A DNA stretch of 64,000 bases, from NCBI GenBank assembly GCA_947589545.1, contig CANQBA010000001.1:55292-119291 (forward strand), given 5' to 3'. The DNA comes from an uncultured Oscillospiraceae bacterium (GTDB lineage: Bacteria; Bacillota; Clostridia; Oscillospirales; Oscillospiraceae). The notes under the pieces are model-generated. The model ran no database searches and was not told where the DNA came from. It worked only from the letters and a program-made list of their open reading frames with translations. The position numbers and the translations under genes are program-made. This document shows positions 33,938-42,716 of the stretch, in pieces; the stretch's first letter is position 1; each line of letters starts with the position of its first letter.

Positions 33938-34427
33938 AAATTACGACATCCGCCCTACCACCGACAAGGTGAAGGAGGCCATGTTCAACATCGTCCAGTT
34001 CTCGGTGGAGGACGCCCGGGTGCTGGATCTGTTCGCCGGCACCGGGCAGCTGGGCATCGAGGCCCTTTCCCGGGGGGCGGCGGCCTGCGTCTTTGTGGAC
34101 AGATCCCCGGATGCCCTGAGGATCGTGGGGGAGAATCTGCGCGCCACCCGCCTGGAGGCCGGGGCCCAAACCGTGAGAATGGACTCCCTGGCCTATCTGG
34201 AGAGGGCGCGGGGCTTCGATCTGATCCTGGCGGATCCCCCTTACGCCGGAGATTTATTGGAAAAGGCATTAAATCTCATCGGAAGGTTTGACATTTTAAA
34301 TAAAAATGGTATAATGATTTGCGAAAGCGACAGGGGCCTGGCCCTGCCGGCTCTGCCGGAGGAGAAATTCGCCCGCCGGGAATATCTCTACGGGCGCGTG
34401 AAGCTGACTACGTTTACGAGGATCTGA
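33888..34427 (+). CDS. rsmD: 16S rRNA (guanine(966)-N2)-methyltransferase RsmD
   Basis: A 179-residue SAM-dependent methyltransferase that modifies G966 of 16S rRNA. The SAM site is LDLFAGTGQLGIEALSRGA near 46-64, and the catalytic motif is LADPPY near 113-118. The N-terminal GSARGRKLKTP and RPTTDKVKEAMFN are family hallmarks. It overlaps the end of uvrC and is followed after 4 bp by coaD, the usual rsmD-coaD pairing in Firmicutes. Confidence 0.95.
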   Translation: MRVITGSARGRKLKTPENYDIRPTTDKVKEAMFNIVQFSVEDARVLDLFAGTGQLGIEALSRGAAACVFVDRSPDALRIVGENLRATRLEAGAQTVRMDSLAYLERARGFDLILADPPYAGDLLEKALNLIGRFDILNKNGIMICESDRGLALPALPEEKFARREYLYGRVKLTTFTRI

Positions 34428-34431
34428 GTCT

Positions 34432-34917
34432 ATGAAGACCGCCGTCTATCCCGGTTCCTTCGACCCCATCACCCTGGGGCATCTGAACATCATCAAACGG
34501 GCCTCCCGCATCTTCGACAGGGTCTACGTCTGCGTGGCGGTGAACTCCGCCAAGAAGCCCCACTTCACCCTGGAGGAGCGGGCGGACTTTGTGGGCCGCG
34601 TCACGAAAAAGTACGGGAACGTGGAGGTCACCACCTGCGACGGCCTGCTGGTGGAGTACGCCAGGAGCCTGGGGGCCAATTTTATCGTCAAGGGCCTGCG
34701 GGCCGTGTCGGATTTCGAGATGGAATTTCAGATCGCCCTGCTCAATAAAAAGCTGGCCCCGGAGATCGAGACGGTGTTCCTCACCGCCGACGAGAAATAT
34801 ACATACCTCTCCTCCACCATCGCCAGGGAGATGGCCACCTACAATGCCGACATCTCCAGGGTGGTGCCCCGGGAGATCGCGGCGGATGTGCTGGAGAGAC
34901 TCTGCGTCCAGAAATAA
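34432..34917 (+). CDS. coaD: Phosphopantetheine adenylyltransferase
   Basis: A 161-residue enzyme that makes dephospho-CoA from phosphopantetheine and ATP, the fourth step of CoA synthesis. The nucleotidyltransferase motif is YPGSFDPITLGHLNI (His at ~18), and the second ATP motif is YLSSTIARE near 123-131. Length and order after rsmD are standard. Confidence 0.96.
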   Translation: MKTAVYPGSFDPITLGHLNIIKRASRIFDRVYVCVAVNSAKKPHFTLEERADFVGRVTKKYGNVEVTTCDGLLVEYARSLGANFIVKGLRAVSDFEMEFQIALLNKKLAPEIETVFLTADEKYTYLSSTIAREMATYNADISRVVPREIAADVLERLCVQK

Positions 34918-34963
34918 AATGGGTTTTATTTTCCATTTTTAATAGAGAAAGGAACGAATCACT

Positions 34964-35479
34964 ATGGGTAACGACGTTCAAGAGCTTATCGACATGCTGT
35001 ACAACATGGTCACGGACGCCTGGGGACTGCCCCTTGGCGCGGAGAAATGCGTCATCGAGCGCGACAAGGTGCTGGATCTTTTGGACGAGATCAAATCCCA
35101 GCTCCCCACCGAGCTTGAGGAGGCCAAGCGCCTCATCGCCAGCCGCGCCGAGTACGTCAACAACGCCAAGCGCGAGGCCGAGTCCATGCGCAAGGTGGCC
35201 GAACAGCGCGCCCGCCAGCTGGTGGATCAGGAGGAGATCGTCCGCGCCGCCAAGATCCGCGCCAACGAGATCGTCTCCGCCGCCGAGGCCAAGTCCAACG
35301 AGCTGAGAAGGGTGGCCAACGAGTACGCCGACGACGCCCTCCGCCGTACCGAGGACGCCATCGCCGAGGCACTGGGCGAGGTGCGCCAGTCCCGCACCCG
35401 TTTCCGCTCCGTCTCCGCCAGCGCCCTCCCCCAGCGCGAACAGTCCTCTCCCGCCTCCGAGACGGATATCGAGCTGTAA
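34964..35479 (+). CDS. Conserved coiled-coil protein downstream of coaD
   Basis: A 171-residue soluble protein, mostly alpha-helical. Residues ~30-140 form a long charged coiled coil (EEAKRLIASRAEYVNNAK, ANEIVSAAEAKSNEL) like the stator or V-type ATPase b/E-subunit helices, with a short polar tail. Such proteins are seen next to coaD in many Clostridia and are often labelled only as ATPase-like or hypothetical. DivIVA-like or stator-like roles are possible but not shown. AGAGAAAGGAA precedes the ATG. Confidence 0.75.
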   Translation: MGNDVQELIDMLYNMVTDAWGLPLGAEKCVIERDKVLDLLDEIKSQLPTELEEAKRLIASRAEYVNNAKREAESMRKVAEQRARQLVDQEEIVRAAKIRANEIVSAAEAKSNELRRVANEYADDALRRTEDAIAEALGEVRQSRTRFRSVSASALPQREQSSPASETDIEL

Positions 35480-35492
35480 AACAAAATTTTAC

Positions 35493-35539
35493 AAAAAATC
35501 CCCCGCCGGGCTGCCCTGTGGCCTGGCGGGGGATTTTTT
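35493..35539 (+). terminator. Strong intrinsic terminator before the dcw cluster
   Basis: AAAAAATCCCCCGCC (35493-35507) pairs perfectly with GGCGGGGGATTTTTT (35525-35539). Between this and mraZ lie only the promoter, the MraZ box and an unsupported 24-codon frame at 35570. Confidence 0.93.
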
Positions 35540-35659
35540 ATGTTGACCGCAAAAAGAGGGGGAAGAGACATGCAAAAACACCGATTGCCATATCTTGTGG
35601 GGTGGTCTTTATGTCAACACAAGCGGCGAAAAAAAGATTTTTAAATTGTTAATTTCCTC

Positions 35660-35688
35660 TTGCAATTTCTGTTGGCCTTACGTATAAT
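35660..35688 (+). promoter_or_regulatory. Promoter of the dcw cluster (Pmra)
   Basis: TTGCAA (35660-35665) and TATAAT (35683-35688) are 17 bp apart, directly before the MraZ box. Confidence 0.85.
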
Positions 35689-35700
35689 AATACCATGAAG

Positions 35701-35725
35701 TGGGGAGAAGTGGTGAAAAGTGTAC
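35701..35725 (+). promoter_or_regulatory. MraZ-binding box (three direct repeats, 10-bp period)
   Basis: TGGGG (35701-35705), TGGTG (35711-35715) and TGTAC (35721-35725) repeat every 10 bp just after the -10 box. Escherichia coli MraZ binds TGGGN repeats separated by 5 bp in its own promoter, so this is the likely autoregulatory site. The third repeat is degenerate. Confidence 0.75.
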
Positions 35726-35803
35726 CATTTCCCCACTATCATACCACAGTGAAGCTGAGAATGCAAGACAGTTTTTTATAGAAAAACGGAGGGAGGGAAC
35801 GGG

Positions 35804-36220
35804 ATGTTCGGCGTATACAGACACACCATCGACGCCAAGGGACGTCTCGCGATCCCTTCCCGGATCCGCGAGGAGCTGGGGGAGACGTTTTACGTCACCA
35901 TCTCCTCGGAAAAATGTCTCACGGCCTATTCCTCCGAGAGCTGGCAGAGGATGATGGATCAGATCGTGGCCCTGCCCAAGGCGGCGCAGATCAAGGCCCG
36001 TCCCCTGTTCGCCCACGCCGCCAAGTGCGAGCTGGACAGCCAGGGGCGCGTGCTCCTGCCCCAGGCGCTGCGGGATTTCGCCGCGCTGGATAAAAACGTC
36101 GCCGTTGTGGGCAACGGCGAGTGCGCCCAGCTCTGGGACGAGAGCACCTGGGACGATGTGGACGTGGTCGAGACAACGCCGGAGAATATTGCCAGGGTGT
36201 TTGAGGAGCTGGGCTTCTGA
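35804..36220 (+). CDS. mraZ: Transcriptional regulator MraZ
   Basis: A 138-residue double AbrB-type (SpoVT/AbrB swapped-hairpin) DNA-binding protein that represses its own dcw operon. Each half carries the motif: YRHTIDAKGRLAIPSRIREELG near 5-26 and CELDSQGRVLLPQALRDFA near 77-95. It is the first gene of the cluster and overlaps rsmH by one base (TGATG). GGAGGGAGGG precedes the ATG. Confidence 0.97.
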   Translation: MFGVYRHTIDAKGRLAIPSRIREELGETFYVTISSEKCLTAYSSESWQRMMDQIVALPKAAQIKARPLFAHAAKCELDSQGRVLLPQALRDFAALDKNVAVVGNGECAQLWDESTWDDVDVVETTPENIARVFEELGF

Positions 36221-37155
36221 TGGACAGGGCCGCGCATGTGCCCGTACTCCTTCATGAGTGCGTCGAGGGGCTGAAGATCGATCCCACTGGTATCTATGTG
36301 GATGGCACGCTCGGGCGGGGCGGCCATTCGGAGGCTGTCGCCCAACGGCTCACCACGGGCCTGCTCCTGGGAATTGACCGGGACGAGACGGCGATCGCCC
36401 AGGCGGGGGAGCGGCTTCGGCCCTTCGGCCGCCGGGTCAGGCTGGTGCACGGAAATTTCCGGGACATCGGCGCCATTCTGGACGGGCAGGGGATCGACAG
36501 GGCGGACGGGATGCTCTTTGATCTGGGCGTCTCCTCCCCGCAGCTGGACGACGCCGCCCGGGGCTTCTCCTATATGACCGACGCGCCGCTGGACATGCGG
36601 ATGGATCGCACGGCGGCTCTGACGGCCTTTGACGTGGTGAACGGCTGGGACGAGGCGGAGCTGCGGCGGATCTTTTTTGAGTACGGCGAGGAGCGGTACT
36701 CCGCCAGGATCGCCGCCGCCATCGTGAAATGCAGGGCCCAGCACGAGATCGGCACCACCCTGGAGCTGGTGGAGGTCATCAAATCGGCTATGCCGGCGGC
36801 GGCCCTGCGGGAAAAACAGCACCCGGCGAAGCGGTGCTTCCAGGCCATCCGCATTGCGGTGAACGACGAGCTGGGGGCCCTGCGGGAGATGCTGGACACG
36901 GCTATGGACAGGCTGAAGCCCGGCGGCAGGATCGCCGTCATCAGCTTCCACTCCCTGGAGGACAGGCTGGTGAAAACGGCCATACGGGCCAGGGAAAACG
37001 GGTGCACTTGCCCGCCGGGACTGCCGGTGTGCGTGTGCGGGTTCCGTCAGACCATGAGAAGCGTCACCCGGAAGCCCATCACCCCGTCAGAGCGTGAGCT
37101 GGAGGAAAACCCGCGTTCCCGGAGCGCCAAGCTCAGGGTCGCGGAGAGGATATAA
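36220..37155 (+). CDS. rsmH: 16S rRNA (cytosine(1402)-N4)-methyltransferase RsmH
   Basis: A 311-residue SAM-dependent methyltransferase for C1402 of 16S rRNA (formerly MraW). Visible family motifs are HVPVLLHECVEGL near 5-17, DGTLGRGGHSEAV near 28-40, DLGVSSPQLD near 104-113, HPAKRCFQAIRIAVN near 202 and ISFHSLEDRLVK near 246. It is translationally coupled to mraZ by a one-base overlap. Confidence 0.97.
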   Translation: MDRAAHVPVLLHECVEGLKIDPTGIYVDGTLGRGGHSEAVAQRLTTGLLLGIDRDETAIAQAGERLRPFGRRVRLVHGNFRDIGAILDGQGIDRADGMLFDLGVSSPQLDDAARGFSYMTDAPLDMRMDRTAALTAFDVVNGWDEAELRRIFFEYGEERYSARIAAAIVKCRAQHEIGTTLELVEVIKSAMPAAALREKQHPAKRCFQAIRIAVNDELGALREMLDTAMDRLKPGGRIAVISFHSLEDRLVKTAIRARENGCTCPPGLPVCVCGFRQTMRSVTRKPITPSERELEENPRSRSAKLRVAERI

Positions 37156-37206
37156 GAATGTCAAGGGATTTGACCGGGGAAACCAACTAAGGAAGGATCT
37201 GTGAGA

Positions 37207-37770
37207 ATGGCAGCCGCAGTCAAAGCACAATATTCCGCCATCTACGGCAGTGAAGCCTATGATCTTGACCGGGTACACGGCAGCGCGCTTCCCGAGGAGG
37301 AGGTCTATGAGGAGCCGTCCAGTCAGGAGCGGATACAACAGCGCCTGGATGAGCGCGCCCGGGCGCGGGCCCAGGCGAAGGTCCAGACCGAGGCCGCGTC
37401 CCAGACCTTTGGGATCCCCGTCCTTGCCATTGTGGGCGTCCTGGTGGTGGCGGCGCTGATGATCACCGTCCTGATGGGGTACATAAGGCTTGCCCAGATC
37501 TCCGGCGAGACCAGCCGCGTCAGATCCTCCATCGCGCAGCTGGAGGAGCGCCAGGAGATTCTGGAGATCAACTACGAGACGACCTTCAACATGGAGGAGA
37601 TCGAGTCCTACGCCGTCAACATCCTGGGCATGAGCCGGGGGCTGGACGAGCTGTATACCGGCGGCGTGATCCTGGCCGACAGGGCGCAGATCCTGGCGGA
37701 GGATGAGACGGCGGGACTGGGCGCCAGGATCGTCGGCTTTTTGAAGAGCCTCCCGGAATATTTCAGTTAA
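37207..37770 (+). CDS. ftsL: Cell division protein FtsL (septum formation initiator-like)
   Basis: A 187-residue single-pass membrane protein. An acidic and then basic cytoplasmic tail of ~75 residues precedes one transmembrane helix (IPVLAIVGVLVVAALMITVL, ~78-98), then an extracellular coiled coil (SRVRSSIAQLEERQEILEIN) and ALGM-like NILGMSRG. This layout between rsmH and the PBP gene is that of FtsL, part of the FtsQ-FtsL-FtsB divisome complex. ATG 37207 has AAGGAAGGA about 9 bases upstream; GTG 37201 is too close. Confidence 0.82.
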   Translation: MAAAVKAQYSAIYGSEAYDLDRVHGSALPEEEVYEEPSSQERIQQRLDERARARAQAKVQTEAASQTFGIPVLAIVGVLVVAALMITVLMGYIRLAQISGETSRVRSSIAQLEERQEILEINYETTFNMEEIESYAVNILGMSRGLDELYTGGVILADRAQILAEDETAGLGARIVGFLKSLPEYFS

Positions 37771-37842
37771 GGACGCTATAAACTGAGAAAGGGCGGCGGT
37801 GCCGCCCGCTGGGATCTATCACAGTCAACGGGGAGTTTCATC

Positions 37843-40170
37843 ATGGCCACATCCAAAAACGGTTCCTCCCGTCAGAGGACAAACAAAACAATACTTGGCC
37901 GCACACTTTTCCTGGCAGTCGTGTGCGGCGTAGTTGCGTTTATCGTTTTGGGCGTCCAGCTGTACAATGTGATGATCCGCGAGCATGACAAATATCAGGA
38001 GATGGCCGTCCGTCAGCAGACCCGCTCCGTGGCCGTCTCCGCCTCCCGGGGCACCATCTACGACGCCAACGGCAAGACCCTGGCCCGCAGCGCCACGGCC
38101 TACACCGTTTTTATCTCCCCCTATGAGATCAAGCTCTACCACGAGAAGGAGTATAAGAGCAACGAGAAGGTCTACAACGACGAGCCGGTGCTGATTGCCA
38201 CGGAGCTGAACCGCATCCTGGGCGCGGATATCGACACCATGCTGGAGCAGATGAAGGACACCAAGTCCTGGTACAAGACCGTAGCCACCAAAATAAGCGC
38301 GGAGCTGGCCAACGAGGTGCGGAAATTCAAGGAGGAGCAGTCCATCGCCGGCGTCCACATCGAGGAGGATTCCAAGCGCTACTACCCCTGCGGGGATCTG
38401 GCCTGCCACGTCATCGGCTTTGTTGGCCGGGAAAATTTCGGCCTGGAGGGCATCGAGGCCCTGTACGACGACAGCCTGGAGGGGACCAACGGCTCCGTGG
38501 TGCGCCTGGTGGCCCAGAACGGCACCGAGATGCTCTTTGAGAACTATCAGAACTACAACGACGCCATCGACGGCAACGATATGACCCTGACCCTGGACTA
38601 CACCATCCAGTCCATCGCGGAGAAATACCTCCAGCAGGCCATGGAGGCCAACTACATCCAGAACGGCGGCTGCGTCATCGTCATGAACGTGAAAACCGGG
38701 GAGATTTTGGCCCTGGCCAACGCCAACGCTTACGACCTGAACGACCCCTGGGGCCTGCCCCAGGAGACGCTGGACGAGATCGCCCTTATCGAGGATCCGG
38801 AGGAGCGAAGCAAGGCCATCGGGGACGCCCAGCGGGCCCAGTGGCGCAATATGGCCGTCTCCGACACCTATGAGCCGGGATCGGTGTTCAAGATCATCAC
38901 CATGGCCATCGGCCTGGAGGAGGGCGTCATCACAGAGAACAGCAGCTTCCCCTGCTACGGGAAGATCCCCAAGGGGCAGATCCCGGGCCGTGACTCCGAC
39001 CTCAACTGCTGGAAGCACGCCGGACACGGCGAGCAGAACCTGCGTCAGGCCGCCATGCACTCCTGCAACGTGGCCTTCGCCAACATCGGCCTGAAGATCG
39101 GCGCGGAGGCCTACAACAACTACGTCAGGGCCTTCGGCATCCGGGAAAAGACAGGCATCGACCTGTCCGGCGAGGCGGGCAGTCAGTGGTGGCCCGACAA
39201 GGACTTCCTCGGCTGGAACAAGTCCTCTCTGGCCTCCGCCTCCTTCGGCCAGACCTTCAACGTGACGCCCATCCAGATGATCACGGCGGTGTCCGCCGCC
39301 GTCAACGGGGGCTACCTCATGGAGCCCTATATCGTCAAGGAGATGCGCAACGCCGACGGCGACGTGGTCTACTCCCGGGAGCCCAAGGTGGTACGGCAGG
39401 TGATCAGCGAGGAGACCAGCGCCCTGGTGGCGGACATCCTGGAATCCGTGGTGGGCGACGAGGGCGGCACCGGCTCCAACGCCTATGTGCCCGGCTACCG
39501 GGTGGGCGGCAAGACCGGCACCACTACCAAGACCGCCCTGGAGCGGCAGACGGGCGTGCGGGAATACATGGTGTCCTTCTGCGGCATCGCCCCCGCCGAC
39601 GACCCGGAGGTGGCCGTGCTGATGGTGCTGGATAATCCCAGCAAGGAAAGCGGCATCTACATCGGCGGCGGCCAGATGGCGGCCCCCTACGTGGGAAAGA
39701 TCATGAGCGAGATCCTGCCCTATCTGGGCGTTCAGCCCATCTATGAGGAGGGCGAGGAGGCCCTTCTGGACGTGACGACGCCCCGCTTCATCGGCAGCGG
39801 CGTTCTGGCGGCCAGAGAGAAGGCCAAGGAGCTGGGGCTCAGCCTGAGAGAGGTGGGCGCCGGCGACACCGTTACCGCCCAGCTCCCCGTGGCGGGCGCG
39901 CAGATCGCGGCGGGCAGTCAGATGATCGTATATCTGGGCGAGCAGGCGCCTCAGGAGATGGTAGTCGTCCCGGATCTCACCGGCAAGAACGTCAACGCCG
40001 CCCGGAACCAGCTGCAAAATCTGGGCCTCTACCTTGACACCTCCGGCGCTTCGCCGGCGGCCTCCGGCGTGAAGGTGGCCTCCCAGGCCGTGGAGGCCGG
40101 TACCGAGGTGCCCTACGGGGCGGTCATCAACGTGACGCTGGTGGACAACTCGAACCTTGGCAGGTATTGA
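37843..40170 (+). CDS. Penicillin-binding transpeptidase with PASTA domains (FtsI/SpoVD type)
   Basis: A 775-residue class B PBP that cross-links peptidoglycan at the septum or in the spore. One N-terminal transmembrane helix (~20-42) anchors it. The dimerisation/pedestal domain starts at ASRGTIYDANG. The transpeptidase has Ser347-x-x-Lys350 (SVFK), Ser407-x-Asn409 (SCN) and Lys557-Thr-Gly (KTGT). Two C-terminal PASTA domains follow (~640-700 and ~703-772; VPDLTGKNVNAARNQL). With two PASTA domains it could be SpoVD or the vegetative PBP2x-like FtsI; the cluster position suits both. Confidence 0.93.
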   Translation: MATSKNGSSRQRTNKTILGRTLFLAVVCGVVAFIVLGVQLYNVMIREHDKYQEMAVRQQTRSVAVSASRGTIYDANGKTLARSATAYTVFISPYEIKLYHEKEYKSNEKVYNDEPVLIATELNRILGADIDTMLEQMKDTKSWYKTVATKISAELANEVRKFKEEQSIAGVHIEEDSKRYYPCGDLACHVIGFVGRENFGLEGIEALYDDSLEGTNGSVVRLVAQNGTEMLFENYQNYNDAIDGNDMTLTLDYTIQSIAEKYLQQAMEANYIQNGGCVIVMNVKTGEILALANANAYDLNDPWGLPQETLDEIALIEDPEERSKAIGDAQRAQWRNMAVSDTYEPGSVFKIITMAIGLEEGVITENSSFPCYGKIPKGQIPGRDSDLNCWKHAGHGEQNLRQAAMHSCNVAFANIGLKIGAEAYNNYVRAFGIREKTGIDLSGEAGSQWWPDKDFLGWNKSSLASASFGQTFNVTPIQMITAVSAAVNGGYLMEPYIVKEMRNADGDVVYSREPKVVRQVISEETSALVADILESVVGDEGGTGSNAYVPGYRVGGKTGTTTKTALERQTGVREYMVSFCGIAPADDPEVAVLMVLDNPSKESGIYIGGGQMAAPYVGKIMSEILPYLGVQPIYEEGEEALLDVTTPRFIGSGVLAAREKAKELGLSLREVGAGDTVTAQLPVAGAQIAAGSQMIVYLGEQAPQEMVVVPDLTGKNVNAARNQLQNLGLYLDTSGASPAASGVKVASQAVEAGTEVPYGAVINVTLVDNSNLGRY

Positions 40171-40216
40171 CGGGCCCCGGTTTTTCTGAATTTTCAATCC
40201 TTTTTATGGTGATCGT

Positions 40217-41668
40217 ATGAGGCTTTTTGAGCTTATTGAAAATATCGACGTCCTGGAGCTGCGGGCCGACCCGGCGCTGGAGATCACGGCGCTGGTGTCC
40301 GATTCCCGCAAGGCCGTCCCCGGCTGCGCGTTCCTGGCGATCCGGGGCTATGAGAGCGACGGGCACAGGTTCATCCCCGCCGCCCTGGAGAGGGGCGCGG
40401 CGGTGATCATCGGCGAGGAGGCCCCGGAGGGGACGCCCGCCGTCATTGTACGGGACTCGCGCCTGGCTATGGCTGTGGCCGCCGGGAACTGGTACGGCAA
40501 CCCCTCCCGCGCCCTCCATATGATCGGCGTCACGGGCACCAACGGCAAGACCACCGTCACCTATCTCATCAAGACCGTTTTGGAGGAGACCCAAGGGGCA
40601 AAGGTGGGGCTTATAGGCACCAACCGCGTCATGATCGGCCGGGAGGAGACGCCCTCTGAGCGGACGACCCCCGACTGCCTGGAGCTCCAAGCCATTCTGG
40701 CCCATATGGTGGAGGCCGGGTGCCGGTACGCGGTGATGGAGGTGTCCTCCCACGCCCTCATGCTGGATCGGGTCTACGGAATCGCCTTTGACCAGGGCAT
40801 CTTCACGAACCTTACGGAGGATCACCTGGACTTCCACAAGACCATGGAGGCTTACGCCCAGGCCAAAGCCAAGCTCTTTTCCATGTGCGAAACGGCTGTC
40901 GTCAATATAGACGACCCCTGGGCCAAGACCATGCTGGCGGCCGCCACGGGCCGCGTGTTCACCTATTCCGCCAAAAGCGACAGCGCCGACCTGACGGCGC
41001 GGGATATTCGGCTCCATCAGAACAGGGTGAGCTTCTGCGCCCTGATGACCGGCAAGCTGGAAAAAATCACTCTGGGCATCCCGGGACAGTTCAGCGTATA
41101 CAACGCCCTGGCCGCCGCCGCCTCGGCGGTGTGCGCCGGCGTTCCCCTGGAGGACGTGGCTCCGGCTATGCTCAAATGCGCCGGCGTCAAGGGCAGGGCG
41201 GAGGTGGTGCCTACGGACACCGCGTACACGGTGCTCATCGACTACGCCCACACCCCCGACGCCCTGGAGAATATCCTCAAAACCGTCAAGGGCTTCGCCA
41301 AGGGCAGGACCATCGTCCTCTTCGGCTGCGGCGGGGACCGGGACAGCGCCAAACGGCCCATCATGGGCGGCATCGCCATGGAGCTGGCCGACTATGTGAT
41401 CGTCACCTCGGATAATCCCCGAACGGAGGATCCCCGGGCCATCATTGACGATATTCTGGCGGGCGTCACGGCGTCGGGGAAAAAGACACCCTACGACGTG
41501 ATCGTTGACCGGCGGCAGGCTATCGCCCACGCCCTGGAGATCGCCCGGGCCGGCGACGTGGTGATCCTGGCCGGCAAGGGCCACGAGACATACCAGGAGA
41601 TCGACCATGTGAAGCGCCACTTCGACGAGCGTGAGGCGGTGGCGGAGATCCTCGGCGAAATGCAGTAA
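40217..41668 (+). CDS. murE: UDP-MurNAc-L-Ala-D-Glu:meso-diaminopimelate ligase
   Basis: A 483-residue Mur ligase that adds the third residue of the peptidoglycan stem in the cytoplasm. The ATP loop is GTNGKTT at 107-113, followed by EVSSHAL and NLTEDHLDFH. The substrate-selecting motif DNPR is at 399-402, which is specific for meso-diaminopimelate rather than lysine. The ribosome-binding site before ATG 40217 is weak (GGTGATC). Confidence 0.96.
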   Translation: MRLFELIENIDVLELRADPALEITALVSDSRKAVPGCAFLAIRGYESDGHRFIPAALERGAAVIIGEEAPEGTPAVIVRDSRLAMAVAAGNWYGNPSRALHMIGVTGTNGKTTVTYLIKTVLEETQGAKVGLIGTNRVMIGREETPSERTTPDCLELQAILAHMVEAGCRYAVMEVSSHALMLDRVYGIAFDQGIFTNLTEDHLDFHKTMEAYAQAKAKLFSMCETAVVNIDDPWAKTMLAAATGRVFTYSAKSDSADLTARDIRLHQNRVSFCALMTGKLEKITLGIPGQFSVYNALAAAASAVCAGVPLEDVAPAMLKCAGVKGRAEVVPTDTAYTVLIDYAHTPDALENILKTVKGFAKGRTIVLFGCGGDRDSAKRPIMGGIAMELADYVIVTSDNPRTEDPRAIIDDILAGVTASGKKTPYDVIVDRRQAIAHALEIARAGDVVILAGKGHETYQEIDHVKRHFDEREAVAEILGEMQ

Positions 41669-41687
41669 CGATAGGACGGAAGACGAT

Positions 41688-42683
41688 ATGATTCTGGATC
41701 TGATATGGGCCTTTACCGGCTCCTTCCTTGTGACGGTGATCGTAGGGATCGCCCTTATCCCGGCGCTCAGGCGTATGCACGCCGGACAGACCATCCGGTC
41801 GGACGGCCCCACCTGGCATCTGAGCAAGCAGGGCACCCCCACCATGGGGGGCCTGATGTTCATTACGGGCATCACCGCCATGTGTATCCTGGGGGGCATG
41901 GACGACATCGCCGCCGGGGACTGGAGGCATATCATCATCCTGGTTTTCTCCCTGCTGTTCGGCCTGATCGGCTTTTTGGACGACTACGAAAAGGTGAAAA
42001 AGAAGCGGAACCTGGGCCTGACCGCCTGGCAGAAGCTGGCGCTCCAAATGGCCGCCGCCGTGGTGCTCGTCCTGCTTTTGCGGCTGGAGGGACATCTGAG
42101 CTCCAACCTCTATATCCCGTTTGTGGACGTGACCGTCCACATCCCCTATCCGCTGTATGTGGCCCTGGCCGTGTTCATCATCGTGGGCTCGGTCAACGCG
42201 GTGAACATCACCGACGGTGTGGACGGCCTCTGCGCCGGCGTCACCACGCCCGTGGCCGTCTGCTATGCCGCCATCGCGGCGGCCTGGGGGTACGGCTCCG
42301 TGGGCCTTTTCGGCGCGGCGCTGGCGGGGGGCCTGGTGGGCTTTTTGATCTTCAACTTCTATCCGGCCAAGGTGTTCATGGGCGACACGGGCAGTCTCTT
42401 TCTGGGCGGCGCCGTCTGCGCCACCGCTTTTGCCCTGGATATGCCCCTGGTGCTGATCCCCCTGGGCTTCATCTACATCGTTGAGACACTGTCGGACATC
42501 ATCCAGGTCACGTATTTCAAGCTCACCCACGGCAAGCGCATCTTCAAGATGGCCCCCATCCATCACCATCTGGAGATGTCCGGCTGGGGCGAACGGCGCA
42601 TTTTCACCGTGTTCACAGCCGTTTCCGCCGCCCTGGCGGTGCTGACGTTCTTCGCTGTCCGGCACAGGGCCGGCATGATCTGA
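41688..42683 (+). CDS. mraY: Phospho-N-acetylmuramoyl-pentapeptide transferase
   Basis: A 331-residue integral membrane enzyme with about ten helices that makes lipid I from UDP-MurNAc-pentapeptide and undecaprenyl phosphate. Conserved motifs: GTPTMGG near 46, FLDDYEK near 98 (catalytic Asp pair), NAVNITDGVDGL near 177-188, FMGDTGSL near 231, and PIHHHLE near 289. The start is ATG 41688 after GGACGGAAG; the frame reads open further upstream through the end of murE. It follows murE by 19 bp. Confidence 0.96.
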   Translation: MILDLIWAFTGSFLVTVIVGIALIPALRRMHAGQTIRSDGPTWHLSKQGTPTMGGLMFITGITAMCILGGMDDIAAGDWRHIIILVFSLLFGLIGFLDDYEKVKKKRNLGLTAWQKLALQMAAAVVLVLLLRLEGHLSSNLYIPFVDVTVHIPYPLYVALAVFIIVGSVNAVNITDGVDGLCAGVTTPVAVCYAAIAAAWGYGSVGLFGAALAGGLVGFLIFNFYPAKVFMGDTGSLFLGGAVCATAFALDMPLVLIPLGFIYIVETLSDIIQVTYFKLTHGKRIFKMAPIHHHLEMSGWGERRIFTVFTAVSAALAVLTFFAVRHRAGMI

Positions 42684-42716
42684 TTTTTTCGCAAACGGAA
42701 GGAAAGGAGAGTTCCT

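Noticed and set aside
35570..35644. 24-codon frame (MQKHRLPY...) with a GGGGGAAG upstream
   Set aside because: The site is passable, but the frame is very short, basic and sits just after a terminator before the dcw promoter. There is no promoter of its own and no recognisable product.
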